Below, one piece after another: positions 51,279 through 63,469 of a stretch of 64,000 nucleotides of DNA. The position numbers were made by a program, and so were the translations under genes. Location of the stretch: positions 18,516,286 through 18,580,285 of the forward strand of contig OY482859.1 in NCBI GenBank assembly GCA_960531495.1, given 5' to 3'. The first letter of the stretch is position 1, and the number at the start of each line of letters is the position of its first letter. The stretch comes from Zeus faber. Lineage: Eukaryota > Chordata > Actinopteri > Zeiformes > Zeidae. The notes under the pieces are model-generated. The model searched no databases, had not been told where the DNA came from, and was given only the letters and a program-made list of their open reading frames with translations.

Positions 51279-53220
51279 GTCATATTTGAAGAATACATCT
51301 AAGACTGGGATGCTAAGTTGCAGGCTCCTAACTTTTCTCTCAAATCGGGGAAAAAAATAAATAAAATAAAATACTATAGGTCATAACGTTGCAACCCACA
51401 AGAAATTATTTTGTGACTGGATTTGACCAGTTTGCATGTATTAAGTCTATACCAAGCGGATTCTCTTTGTCCTACTCAATAAAGGGTTGCCCATGCCCCA
51501 CCTATTTCCCACAGATAAACCGTATCTCAGTAAACTTGACTTGAGCTACGGTCATGGACGTGACCCAGACAATTAACTTGTTAACTGCCTTTACTCCCTA
51601 ATTGGCTAAATTGAATGTCAACTGAACAGCCAAGCTTACGATCAGAATTAAGAAGGTATACGAACAATGCTATAGATTCACATCTACCGTTGAAAGTGTT
51701 GAATGTAAAGTTTTTTACTGCTACTTTACCTGCTAGGGAACTCACGTTATGCACGCTATGAGCCTTGCGTTGGTAAGTGGAGTGCCCTGGATAACCCAAG
51801 GTGAAAATAATTCAACTCAGAGCAGAGAAGATGCTATTGCTATTTTTCCCCTTGTCAAAACAAATGAGTTGAGAGGCAGGCTTTTTAAGGTGACAACAAC
51901 AACCTTATAGTTGGAAACAACAATCCTCAGTGAAGATAACCTCGTAGTGGCTGTTGCTAGATACCATTACCAGGATTTGATCAAAAACACCAACACTGCA
52001 GACAAATTAGTCCAGTAGTAAAGACTTTGGCTAAGTTGTTTCCCTGAGTTGAAGCTGTTTGGTTGTAGTGGTGTTTAACTTAGCTAAATTAGCTAATTGA
52101 TACTGTTAAAAGTAGTCGATTTGTAATTACGAAGACAGCAAAAATAAATATTAACGAGCTAAAAGGGACTGACAGCTGACTCTGCGGTTGCTCCGCAACA
52201 ACAAGAGTGAAAGGTGCAGCAAGGTGCTCACTTTGTAGGCTTCACAAAAAAATGCAATGCGGTGCAGCTCGTTTTTTCAGGCCTGCAAACCGCCTCTAGT
52301 CTGATCTGAACCCAACTGCTGAATAAACTATGTTCTAGACATTGTCTTTATTTTTCACATGCTCCATGCACCTGAGATACTCTTCAATCTCTCTTTCAAT
52401 TGGATCTTGTTTTCTGCTTTTATTTTCATAGTCCACTCTAATTTTAGGGGGACTTTAAAAAGGATCAAAAATACTCAACTTGTTAAATGAGACATTTTTC
52501 CTCCAGCACTGAAGCATCATTTGTCTATTCCAATTTTGCTTTCACCAGACAGTATATGTTTTGAGCTTTTTCCTTTACCAGACATTTAAGAGAGGAAAGC
52601 ATGTCTGCCTGTAAGAGTTCAAGCAGACTACTGCTTACTAATAAAAGATTTGTCCGCTGTGGCATGGAGATTCATCCAAGTCCATGTGTCAGCTAAAATC
52701 AACCCACATGGGAATAGCTCGGATGCCAGAGTAGGAATACGATTAAAGCATTGAGACAAGTTTCTTTTAATCAATTCAGTGTCTCATTAATCAATATATA
52801 AGCAAAGAATTACCCACTGCCAAATCTTTTTCTATACCTGGACAGAAGCAGGTAAAGCACTAAGGCTATAGATTAGGCAGCCTTTAGATTTCACTGTAAA
52901 CCAGTGAGGCCGAGTGTTCATTTTAAGAGAGAAACTGTGTGCTTAATGGCTGCCTGTACATTATCCAGGAAACAAACACACAGAAAACAACTTGGTTGTA
53001 AAATACTAAAGTACAAGAAAGGCTGAAACAATGCTTGTTACAACATTTAGAGGCTGTGCTGAGCTGCGCTGGACCACAATGGAGCCAATTACGGCCCTGG
53101 TCCTGATGAAAGAGCCTACATGTAAAGCTACACAAGGAGAGGAGCTTTGTTTATCATTCACGCCACAGGTCCGCAACGCATGTTAATGAACATTTTTTCC
53201 AGGCTATATACTAAGTATAT
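51279..53220. other. No recognisable feature
   Basis: Ordinary AT-rich sequence. No coding motif, RNA gene or element terminus was recognised. Confidence 0.4.
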
Positions 53221-53350
53221 TAGGGGTGCAATGGATCACAAAACTCACATTTCAGATTGTAACCAGTTTTGAGGAACAGATCAGTTAATTTTAATCACTA
53301 CGATGGTTAAATTCTGCCATTAATCCACGGTTCACATGCGTGCCAACCGT
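53221..53350 (+). mobile_element. hAT left-end fragment
   Basis: TAGGGGTGCAATGGATCACA followed by AAACTCACATTTCAGATTGT matches the start of a common fish hAT (TAGGGGTGCAACGG[A/T]TCACAAAA..., recalled). The partner terminus was not found. Confidence 0.5.
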
Positions 53351-53406
53351 GGGGGGAGATCCTCACGGATCAACAACATTCCGTTACACCACTTCTGTAT
53401 ATGATG

Positions 53407-53409
<3 letters not shown>

Positions 53410-53467
<58 letters not shown>
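53410..53467. repeat. TA microsatellite
   Basis: A (TA)n tract of about 57 bases. Tyrosine/isoleucine frames across it are artefacts. Confidence 0.97.
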
Positions 53468-53470
<3 letters not shown>

Positions 53471-54845
53471 GCACTGATGTTAGGATTATCACTGATCCTT
53501 GCTGTAAAGCAAACACTTGGGGAGAATTTAAGGGTATCTGTCATGCTAGCCTGCTCCCACCCCACCCAAGAGATGAGAGCTAGGGTCATGAGACTGGAAA
53601 GGCCGACAAAAGGAAATCTTTAATCAATAGCCCAGCCCTCAACACAAAACCGTCTCTCTTCCATCTCACACTGTGCGACCGTTCACGTTTTTTATTTCTC
53701 TGCCCACAATGAGAAGAAATGACACGCTAATGTTTCTACAGCATTTTTCAACAAACTGCTGGTGGAGCCCTCTTTGGAACTTTAACTAGTTTGCATATAA
53801 ACATCATCCACAACAATTCAGTTCCAGTCATAGCTGTAGGTGGTGTTAAGGGCAGTGTAGTGTATTTGTAACTACATATATCTTAGTTCTGGGGGTTAAA
53901 TCCTTACAAGAAGCTGCACCTTGGATTAACATTTGGCTGTGATGCTGAAATGATTAGGCCTCGGGCCATGTCTCTTGTCTTAAGGTTGGATGACAGCCAT
54001 CCGCTGGGACCAGACCAGCAATGCCCTCAACAGTTCAGCTCCAAAAATTAGCAGCAAGGCTAACATACTTGGCTTACATTTGCATATAAATCACACAAAA
54101 TGTATGTTTTTATTGCGCATACCAACAGGGGTGACAAGACACATCAAGACATGAAATAACATTGAAACTAAATTAAAGTTGTATGTGTTTTAAGAATTTT
54201 AGAAGTTCCCTGATTTTAAAATAAATTTTGGTCAATAGTTAAAAGCTACAGACAGCCAGCGACAAAAAAGAAATACAAATAAGAAAATTACAAGGCTCTG
54301 CCTTCCTTTTAAAAAAAGCGTGGAAAAAAAAGCACACTGAGTGAGAATGTGATGCCTCTCTACCCTTTTCATTCAACGCATTATCACTGTATCCTTGCCA
54401 AGTTTGGCTGTTGATCGGGATTGAATAAACATATCAGTTTGCCAATCACTGTGCCTAGCCTCACCTAATGCATAATAGCCTGCAGGACTTCTGTCAAAAA
54501 ACAACTTACACGGGCAACTGTTTGCAAAACAAGATATTCTGGAAAAAAATAGAACCTGTATTTTAAATAAATAGCACAAGGCTGCATTTTAACATGGCAT
54601 GGTTCCTTCAATGCAGCTGTGAAAAAACAGTTTATATAATAATCACTGTTTTCTGTAGATCTGTTTATGTAGATATAACTACACAAGTATGTTAATAGTT
54701 TCAGGGAAGGGAGAATGTATGGAAAGTAGGAAATGAACAGTATGTTTAACATGAAATATATATACATTGATTTTTTTTCAACAGCATTTAGAGAATTGAA
54801 AGTAATTATAAAAAATATACTATTCTCTACCATCACCCCCCCCCC
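53468..54845. other. No recognisable feature
   Basis: Ordinary sequence. No motif or repeat partner was recognised. Confidence 0.45.
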
Positions 54846-54856
54846 TCCACACACAA

Positions 54857-54901
<45 letters not shown>

Positions 54902-54942
54902 AACTCACACAAACACCCACACACACACACACACACACACAT
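54846..54942. repeat. CA microsatellite preceded by poly-C
   Basis: A C run at 54837-54845 is followed by interrupted (CA)n to 54942. Confidence 0.95.
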
Positions 54943-55499
54943 AGAAAGACGAGTATTACTTATTATTGAAACACATCCGACAACAACAAAAATCTGAGAA
55001 CAAAGCAACAGACATGTTCTGCAGCAAGTGATTTCATTAAGCGATTTCAATAAGCATGGACATCAATTGTATAAAACATGTAAGGAAACCATCGCAGACA
55101 TCTAGTATAAAATACAAAATAATCTTTTTAAATCTGTAATAGAATCAGCCTAACTACTTTTAGTAATTCCGCCCTAACCCTATACCCTAACCCTTATCCA
55201 AAGTTTCTCAGATGCCTCGATCATACGGAGCCAAGAAAGATGTGACCTACTGCATGTAACATCTAGCTGGAAAAAGTCTGTTCAGGAGATTTTTTAACGG
55301 TCAAAATGTTTCTTCAGAAAATAAGAGTACAAATAAAATATGCAGCAAAGCGTAATTCTGTCGGTCTAGGTGCAGTGGCTGACTAATGACACCGATAAAC
55401 AAAAGCAATCAAGGTGCTTCTTGCCACGTGGGAGCAGCGGGGTAAAAGTGCAAGTGAGGATAGGCTTCAATGGGCTATTGCACTGGCACAGAAAAGTCA
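54943..55499. other. No gene; telomere-like hexamers
   Basis: Contains CCCTAACCCTATACCCTAAC at 55172-55191, a few telomere-type hexamers in otherwise ordinary sequence. No coding evidence. Confidence 0.45.
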
Positions 55500-55632
55500 T
55501 TCTATGATTGGGGTGTGACGATTCCAATTGGAAATAGAAAATCGTTTGAAATGAGCGTTTGATTTTAAACTTCGGAATCACATGCAGGTGCGCTGCATCC
55601 CTCAACGCACACTGCACCCGCCCACCTGGCAC

Positions 55633-56455
55633 CAGGGCTGCAGGAACAAAATTCTAATAGAATTTGAATACAGGCACTCCTCACTTAACCACCGAGTTCC
55701 GTCCCAAGGACTAGATTGTTAAGCGAATTGGTGGATAAGCGAGGACCCGTGTTATTTCACGGTAAGGGGGCGTGGCCATTGCGAACACTAGTGTAGTGAA
55801 TACTGACAGACAACGGGAACGACACTGAGACTGAGAACAGTGATGAGATGAGATGCTTGACGCTCAGACGCCGTGCACACCACACGCCGGTCGGTCTTGT
55901 ACCAGTCGGTACAAAACCGACTGGTAGGAGAACTGGTCGCAAGTCCGAATGGTCATTAAATAGGTAGATCGTTAAGTGAGGAACACCTGTATTACAAAAA
56001 TAAATAACGATAAAGTTCAATGTAAGTTCATCCAATTTGTTGCACAGTGAACGCACATCAGAGAGAAATAATCCCGGTAACAGTCTGCGAAATCCGCATC
56101 AGCAGAGATGCACAAGCACGCTGACGCGTTTCCCTCTCCTCCGGCGTTTCACTGTATGTACAAGGGAGTGCACCTTTGACCAGAATGTCCAGTAATTCCA
56201 AAGATGTGCTATGAAAGTGGGAGACAAACCTGACCATCACCGAATGTCCTCTAGTGCAGAGGTTCCCAACCAACGGCTTACGGACGGTGTTGGGCCGTGG
56301 GGTATTTGCCCGGACCGTGAGAACGAGGGGGGGGATTTTTTCAGGAGCGATCTGCTCCACTGCAGAGCAGCTGCAGGGAACAGAGTAAATTAAATACATC
56401 TAGAAGTTTTATTTGCTTTGTTTGGAGAAAAGATCACCCTGAACAGAGCTGCAGG
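55633..56455. mobile_element. Second copy of the hAT-like/LINE composite, right end lost
   Basis: It starts CAGGGCTGCAGGAACAAA, is interrupted at 55671-55989 by a MITE, and then matches 27140-27545 closely, including the antisense LINE start (VRSLCNKLDELTLNF on the minus strand). After CAGAGCTGCAGG near 56450 it diverges from the 26973-27652 copy and lacks that copy's right terminus. Confidence 0.65.
55671..55989 (+). mobile_element. TA-flanked MITE, copy 3 (nested)
   Basis: A 319-bp element with TA at 55669-55670 and 55990-55991 and termini CAGGCACTCCTCACTTAA and TTAAGTGAGGAACACCTG. It is the best preserved of the three copies, with GCGAGGACCCGTGTTATTTC and GTAAGGGGGCGTGGCC inside. Confidence 0.9.
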
Positions 56456-56865
56456 TAGTTATTTGCCTTTTACTACCAGCGTTCCCCTCTGGCAAAAATA
56501 ACATCTGTTTTTCTGCCCTTATTTTGGTGAGTAACTTAAAAGTAGTGTAATAAGCAACTTATTGTTTATTATTCTAAAGGCTAGTTTTGCTAAAACCCTT
56601 ACTGTAACTGCTTCGGTGTGTTGTTTAAATATTCTCATATTTATGTTATTATTATTTGTTACTATTATTAAATTATTAATTATAAACGTTACAACAACAA
56701 CAAACAAGTGTTTTTCTTTACAAATAAAGACTCGATAGTCTAACAATGGCGTAGCCGTCAGTGCTGAAAAAAATACATATGTTTAAATCGAAAATCAAAT
56801 CGAATCGTGACCTTAAAATCCAAAGTCAAATTGAATCGCGGAGTTGGAGAATCGTGACGCCCCTA

Positions 56866-58041
56866 TTTTATAATGAGGGGCGTAATATGGCTCCAGCATT
56901 CCAACCTACAAAATAGGCTGCTTCTCTATAGTCTAGAGCGCTGTGCTACGGAAGCTGCTAACTTGGTTCATCTTTCATGCTGTAAGCCATATCCTCATAT
57001 CCATATATTGAACAGGCATGACCTGTAAAAACATTCTGTATGCTAGTATTTAGCCTGCTCTGCCGTTGATTAGCAGCACTTGTATAAAATGTTCTGACAT
57101 CAATGGCTACAACAGTCATTACGCTGTATCGACGTCCTACTTGATAAAAACAGGACTTTGTTCGTCCAAGAGGATTTGATTTCATCAAAGCCTAAAGCCC
57201 ACTTTATTGGGAAATTTGACTTGAGGTTGACTACAACACAGCAAAAATTGTGTAATATTTCACTGGTAGTAATAACAATGACTGGTCGAGGTTCCTCAGG
57301 CCGGTTGCCATGTAGTAGGATGGTTCTTGATGGTGAGCGAAATATGTAGACTTAATATAGCGATGTTTTCACTAGACAACCAGGAAGCCAATTATCTTTA
57401 TCATTTGGCCTATTGCCTGCTACACAATTCTCTTAAATACAGTGGAAAAAACTCACCACCCACAAGCCAAAAACTATTCACCATGGTGTTGCTATGTTAC
57501 CGCAAAACTACAAAGAGACCACAGTGTTGCTTCCAGCAGCAGTATCTAGAATGAGTGTAGACTTGCGACGCTGATCACAGCTGTTGTAAAGGCAATCAGT
57601 AATAAGTTACTAATGGTTGAGAATAGATGAGAGGGAGGTTTGTACCAGCAAATAAATTAGTTTTGCACCAGACACCCCTGTAAATTCCACCGTGCAGCCC
57701 TTAAATAATGTATGCACCGTGTGCAGCTTAGAGGCATAAACTACTATGACCATTATGTTGTTTACCTTACCTTCAATGGCCAATGGCTACCTTGGACAAC
57801 TTATTGCTCCAGTATGGTTGGGTGATGTGGTGGAGGTGAAGTGTAATATGGGAAGACTGTCAACAAGTCAAACAGCTGAAAGAAAAATAAAAATAAAAGC
57901 CTGGGCCTATTACTGGAAGTTCAACAAACATGCACACATGGTTAACTGCCTGCAACAAACTGAAAATGACTCTTTATGTGTTCACAGCCCTCACCGAGCT
58001 CACCCAGCCATGAAAATCCCATCTCAAGGAGAGCAGAGGTG

Positions 58042-58042
<1 letters not shown>
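56866..58042. other. No recognisable feature
   Basis: Ordinary sequence. Frames here have no recognised motif. Confidence 0.4.
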
Positions 58043-58080
<38 letters not shown>

Positions 58081-58196
58081 TCTCTCTCTCTCTCTCTCTC
58101 CCTCTCTGTTACTCAGTCTCTCTCTCTTCCTTTCATTATCTCCCTCTTTTGGTCACTTTCTCTCTCTTGGTTTCGCTTTCTCTCTCTCTCTTTAGT
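58043..58196. repeat. CT microsatellite and pyrimidine-rich tract
   Basis: A (CT)n core at about 58043-58108 followed by interrupted CTCT/CTTT sequence to about 58196. Confidence 0.93.
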
Positions 58197-58216
58197 CCTT
58201 TTTGCTTACACCTACA

Positions 58217-58273
58217 CACACGCGCGCGCGTGCACGTACGCACGCGCACACACACACACACACACACACACAG

Positions 58274-58317
<44 letters not shown>
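58217..58317. repeat. CA microsatellite with CGCG patch
   Basis: ACACACGCGCGCGCGTGCACG leads into (CA)n with two G interruptions. The alternating purine-pyrimidine CG/CA stretch has Z-DNA-forming character. Confidence 0.93.
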
Positions 58318-58319
<2 letters not shown>

Positions 58320-60067
58320 CCCAATGGAGAAAGGACACAGCTTCAGGGCTTTGTCAGTGCCTTTTATCCTTATCATAACTACTCCCACAATTACTCAGAT
58401 GATTACACAGATCAATGGTTTACCTGCCTGTTTGAAATGCTGTATGCAGCACTGTAGTGTTCTAGTGAACCACACAAACCTCCGGGCGGAACACATTAAA
58501 TAGGGTGCCTGACATGAGCATAGGATACTGTAATACCACGCAATAACATGGAGGGAAAAAGCAAGATTTGCAAAAACTATTGTCAGTCACTGCTGTCACA
58601 CATGAGGGGGTTAATACAGAAGTCTATCAACAGTGTCCCAGCCACCATCTGTATCTCTGTCTCGTTGATCTTCACAAGCACTAAGTCCCCTGCTGCTAAA
58701 TCTCTGCTCCCCTCGAAACATTCTCTTTGAAAAACACCAAAAGCTTTGGTATGGCAGAGCTCTTTCCCTGACTGATATCGAGTGAGAAGTGTAATAAAGG
58801 GCTGTTGGTGATTTCCGACTCTATTTAGAAATGACACAATACATGAGCAGTTGAGCACACTTAATTACACAGACTCAAGTCGAGATCAACAGAGTTCTCC
58901 AGCAGTGAGGACACTGGGACTTGTGTATTCATTAGGCATGAAGGCGCTCCTTTCTACTCAGAAACAATCTTCTTCACATACAAGGCCATTTTAACATTGA
59001 GCAAAGAAAGAGGCTAATGCCACTGAAGGTTTTCTGAAGAGGAATTACGGAAAAATCAACCCCATGTCATCTCAGTAGTTTGGCCTGTAAACGTCACTGG
59101 TTTTATGGGCCTTTGTGTGCATTTCTACAAAAGTTGTGTTATAGAAGTCAAGGGCGAGCAAAGAATATGGAGTGTCTTTGTAGTTTGCACCCTGCCTACA
59201 ATTATCGTAGAGCGCAACATTACGCAAGGAAGCCAAAAAGAATCTTAGTATCTAGAAACTGTGAAGGAGCCAGAGATGCAACCAGGCAGCCATTTCTCTG
59301 CCGCCTTGCAACTCATTTTTGCATTGCAATTCAGATCGAGTTTAAAGGCTATGTTATTAATTTGGCTGGGGTTTTCCTACATATGCAGGACGGGGAACCG
59401 TAGAGGAGAGGGAGAGTAAAAAGGCTGTAATTGATGGCTCAACATACAAGAGGCCTCTCTGAGGGTCTGCTCAGGTCTTGATCCCCCGGCCTCAACCTGG
59501 AACAATCACTCTTAGTTAACGACAACACTTCAGCTATTGACAGCATGATCCCGTAAAGCAGACACTTCAATCAACAAAGCTGAGCACCCAGGGGGAGCGG
59601 GTGGAGCCGGGGAGAGGGTGGGGGAGTGGAGGAAGGGCACGAAAAGGGGGTGAAAGTGCGTAATGTCAAACAATGGAATCAAGAAGTAAATACATGGATA
59701 GATGAATGAATGAGACACTTGCTGGCTAGCAGCCTCTCAGTGCAGGTATGAATAACCAACTCTTACTGTTCATCTCCGTGTCATCACTGATACTCTTAGG
59801 TGGACCATGGCCAGCATAACACACTGCTGATCTGTACATTCGATCCGGATTACGAACTTTCTTCAGTCCTTCAGGGGGCAAAGAGAAAAGTAGAGAAAAT
59901 CGAGCAAAATAAGCGTTCTCCTGACCTTAAAACAACTAATCATTCTGCACCCATGCAAGTACATCAACACAAGGTAGCCCGTTTAGTTACAGTAGGAGCA
60001 CAGGACACAACAAGGAAAACATTGCATGAAAGACAGATCTGCTCTGGAAAACAAATACAATATTCTA
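58318..60067. other. No gene recognised; one G-quadruplex-like motif
   Basis: Ordinary sequence apart from the G-rich tract at 59591-59624. Frames such as 58583-58858 (minus) and 59080-59403 (plus) have no recognised motif. Confidence 0.4.
59591..59624 (+). other. Potential G-quadruplex motif
   Basis: Five G runs of at least three bases at 59591-59595, 59599-59601, 59609-59612, 59616-59618 and 59620-59624, with loops of 3, 7, 3 and 1 bases, fit the standard quadruplex rule on the plus strand. Confidence 0.7.
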
Positions 60068-60114
60068 CATAGTCATAATAATAATAAAAATAATAATAAT
60101 ATTAATAATAATAA

Positions 60115-60145
<31 letters not shown>

Positions 60146-60182
60146 AAGAAGAAGAAGAAGAAGAAGAAGAAGAAGAAGAAGC
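60068..60182. repeat. AAT then GAA trinucleotide repeats
   Basis: An (AAT)n stretch (about 60075-60116) passes directly into about 22 GAA units (60116-60182). The asparagine/lysine frame 60026-60451 is an artefact of it. Confidence 0.95.
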
Positions 60183-60582
60183 ACAACAACAACAATAACA
60201 ATAATAATCAACGAGTGTATTGTTTGAACATTTTTGGTTACCCTGACTTGAAACACCAGTGCCTTAACTATACTTTTTTCTTTAATACTGAACATACTGA
60301 TTTAATACTCATTTACATATCACATGCTGTTTTAAACAAAAGTACACCCGCCTATCTTTTAGAAACAAATAACTTTTTATATCAAATAACTAAAGTAAAA
60401 GAACACAAGAAATGTTTACTACTTATTGCACAAACCATTTTTAAGTTTTGAGTAATAAGCAAGTTATTTTTGGCTCGCTGATGTGGAAATTTTGAATGGA
60501 ACGCTGCAGAATATTTAAATATTTAATAGTATTGATTAGATTCGGTCAATGCCATAAAATCACGGCATTTCGCACCCATCCA

Positions 60583-60658
60583 TAAATAAGAAGAAGACGA
60601 AGAAGAAGAAGAAGAAGAAGAAGAAGAAGAAGAAGAAGAAGAAGAAGAAGAAGAAGAA
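60583..60658. repeat. GAA trinucleotide repeat
   Basis: About 25 GAA units with a CGA interruption near the start. This is the second long GAA array within 500 bases. Confidence 0.95.
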
Positions 60659-61353
60659 ATAATTCTGTACTGCGTGTGGTGATGCATGCATCCATTACTG
60701 CATCTATCAATTCTGATCGCAGTTGACATTCCTGCAATCAGGCTCAACACACTGTAGCCCTGGCTCCCTTTGATTAGGGTCAATGACATTCCCATCGCAT
60801 CAAAACTGGATCAATCAATGGGATCAATCAGGGGAGGCCGTGTGAGGCAGCCACTCAGGGTCTGTGAGAGTAATGCATTACGACCAATATGTCTCAGAAA
60901 CTGCTGTCTCAACCATTAACCCATCTATACATACCTCTGTAATTCAATTAGGCAAAATAAAAACAAAAGAATTAGCAGCCAGATTAAACACAAAACTGGC
61001 AGAGGGAGACAGACGTCAGAGCACAGACAGATTAACCATGTCCCTCTTCACAAGAGTGGAGAATTGTTTTTTTTTTTTTGTATGCCTCACAAGCATTTCT
61101 GTAAGTTAGCGGCGGGTGCGCATTTTACCCTCAACTTTGAATGAAATGATAAAATCTTAAAAATGTATTAGACTCCTTTGACTCTACCGAAGAAAAATGG
61201 TTCCCCCTGGCTACATATGGGATGCGCTTGATTCATGGAAATTCTACTTAATAACTTTTTTTGTTTGATTATGTTGTCAAGAAAGCACTGATTGCCATCA
61301 GCTTAGAATTGAATGTGATGAAAAACAAACATTTTATACAGCACATCTGATTT
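60659..61353. other. No recognisable feature
   Basis: Ordinary sequence with a short T run near 61069-61079. Confidence 0.45.
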
Positions 61354-61668
61354 TAGGCCTGTCATACAAATAATTGCAATTAATCAAATTAAATTGTGGT
61401 TTTTTTTGTTCATTCTATGCCAGAATTGTAATATAACCCTACAATAGGGGAATATTACATGTACACCTTATGAAGAACAGCCATTTATTGCCATTGAACA
61501 TTGGAATAAAAACCTTAAGGTTGACATTAAGGTTATTTTTCCTAAACTGAACTAATGGAAACCTATTTGTTGCAACATTTCTGACATTGGCTTGAAATTC
61601 CCTTCCTCCTCCCATTTTACAGAATGAGCTGAAATAACTGTGATTATATAATAATTGTGACAGCCCTA
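61354..61668. mobile_element. Small non-autonomous hAT element
   Basis: The left end TAGGCCTGTCATACAAATAA and the right end, inverted, TAGGGCTGTCACAATTATTA. The flanking octamers TCTGATTT and CCTGAGCT agree at 5 of 8 bases. At 315 bp it has TTGCAATTAATCAAATTAAA just inside the left end, typical of fish hATs with a TAGGGCTGTCA terminus, and no coding capacity. Confidence 0.65.
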
Positions 61669-62831
61669 CCTGAGCTATTTCTTTGTTTTTGTTTGTTTTT
61701 TTTTTGTTTTTTTTACACTTTTACATATTTGTGACTAGAGATGAGATGCGGGAGCATCTATTTTCTCGAAATACCAAGAGTCACCTTTAGAAAATTGTGT
61801 TGGAAACCAAAGGGTCCCAGCGTAGACTGAAGTTCTTGCAGCACTTGTTTACAAAAGGACTCTGAACTGAACACTGAACTGAACTAAATATTCTCCCATT
61901 TAGGTCTTGTCCTAAAAAGGATTTAAGATCCCACAGCATCAAAACACCATTGCCTGAAGTAGCGTTATCCAAAGCAGTCTCAATGCAAGACAGATCAAGC
62001 TTGCCATTTTGATACCTTTCGGGCATTGTGCTTATACTAGCAGATCCACACTGCCTTTAATAAGTGTAGAGGAAAAAAAAACAATCCTTGAGGGCCCTGA
62101 CAATCAGTTTGGTGGGAGAAAAGAACCCCAGGATGTAAACATTAGACCACTAAGCGAGACTGAGCCAAGCCCCTGGGTTTAACACAAGATGTGACCCAGG
62201 GTTGTTATGGGCCATCATACGACCTGCCAAACAACTGAGAGTGATTGCTGCACACAGCACAGCCGGCATGCCTCAAGGACAAAAGGTTAAGGAGAGGCTG
62301 TTCCGATCTATCTGTGGTTCCCTGGCCCAGAGGGAAATTGCCTTGAATAACTATTACAATCCATAATGGAGTTGTACTTAAAAAATGTTCTTTTCTTTAC
62401 TTGGTCTGTAATCAATAGCCATGCAGATTGAATTCATAACCAAAGATCCAACATGGCAACTCTATGTATAAGATCTTGAGGTCCGGTTGGCAATGTGACA
62501 ACGTTCTGATTATGCGAACGCTTGAGATTCTCCCCATCCACATTCTCTGTCTCTTCCTCACTCGTAACTGACCGACCTCACAGGAACACTGAATATAACC
62601 TGCTCAGCAGGGGTTTAAAGTCGGGCTTTTTTCAATGTGGGCTTCTACGAGGAGGGCAATATAACAAATGTTGCTTATTTGTTTAATGTAGAAGTGTTGA
62701 TGGATAGATTAGGCTTATACGCAACAGTGAAGTCATTACTTTCATAAAACCAGACGTCTTCATGTTTTGTCATTTACACACGCAGATCTGAACGGATTGT
62801 GTTTATAGCTGATTTCTAAAGCTCAATACCA
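61669..62831. other. No recognisable feature
   Basis: Ordinary sequence. T-rich near 61684-61712. Confidence 0.45.
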
Positions 62832-62842
62832 CCCCCTGGTGG
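62832..62842 (-). promoter_or_regulatory. CTCF-core-like motif
   Basis: CCCCCTGGTGG on the plus strand reads CCACCAGGGGG on the minus strand, the core of the vertebrate CTCF consensus. It sits in a near-palindrome (TACCACCCCCTGGTGGTA, 62827-62844). Occupancy cannot be judged from sequence. Confidence 0.4.
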
Positions 62843-63469
62843 TACTTTGATCGAGGGTTGGCACGCTCACGTTAAAAGAACAGGATGTCCCACATTTGTT
62901 ATCCTTTTTTTTTTTAAATACAAATTAGAAATGCGCGGTTTTTAGAACACTTTTGCTCTTCATATTGAATTTCAAAAGACGGCGGGTACATGTTTGAACA
63001 AAACCATGAATTGTTGGTGCTTAGATCGTTCTCGGGAAGACACTCAATCTGCCCTTTAACTGTTTGACGCCGGAGCGTGCCATAACCAACCCACATACGA
63101 CTCGCTAGGTCGTACTTTTTGCAGAACTATTTTATGTTCGGAGGGATTGAATATCGCAAATTCTGCCCAGTGTAAGAGTCTCGGCTCGCTCCGTGTTAGC
63201 AGCAGCGCCCATACATCTCAACAGATTGACGAGCACAGTCGAGAACATAAAAATAGAGAAGAACACGTTATGTTGACGTGATATCACGATGAAAGACTAT
63301 AGTGGGAAACAAATCCTCACGAGTGAGAGGCTACTCCACCCACTGTTTGCAGGATACTCATCAGGAAGAAGAAAAAAAAAACAAAACCGCTCCTCTGGAA
63401 CTAATATTCTCTAAAGATTCTAATAAACATTGCTGTAAGGGTGGTGGGAGGGGTACATTTTTAGGGGAT
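62843..63469. other. No gene recognised
   Basis: Between the CTCF-like motif and the CpG-rich end. CpG density rises from about 63170 (GTCTCGGCTCGCTCCG). No motif-bearing frame. Confidence 0.4.

Larger units (their letters stand above)
55508..56865. mobile_element. Outer hAT element hosting nested insertions
   Basis: The left end TTGGGGTGTGACGATTCC and the right end, inverted, TAGGGGCGTCACGATTCTCC. The flanking octamers TTCTATGA (55500-55507) and TTTTATAA (56866-56873) agree at 6 of 8 bases, both differences being transitions. The last ~125 bases match 10477-10603. The composite repeat at 55633 and the MITE at 55671 lie inside. No transposase was recognised. A (TTA)n-like and AACAAC-rich stretch lies at 56640-56705. 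Confidence 0.7.

Noticed and set aside
57976-58503. Frame of 175 residues, Ser-Leu then Thr-His rich
   Set aside because: Product of CT and CA repeats; flanks have no protein motif.
60026-60451. Frame of 141 residues with poly-Asn and poly-Lys
   Set aside because: Product of AAT and GAA repeats.
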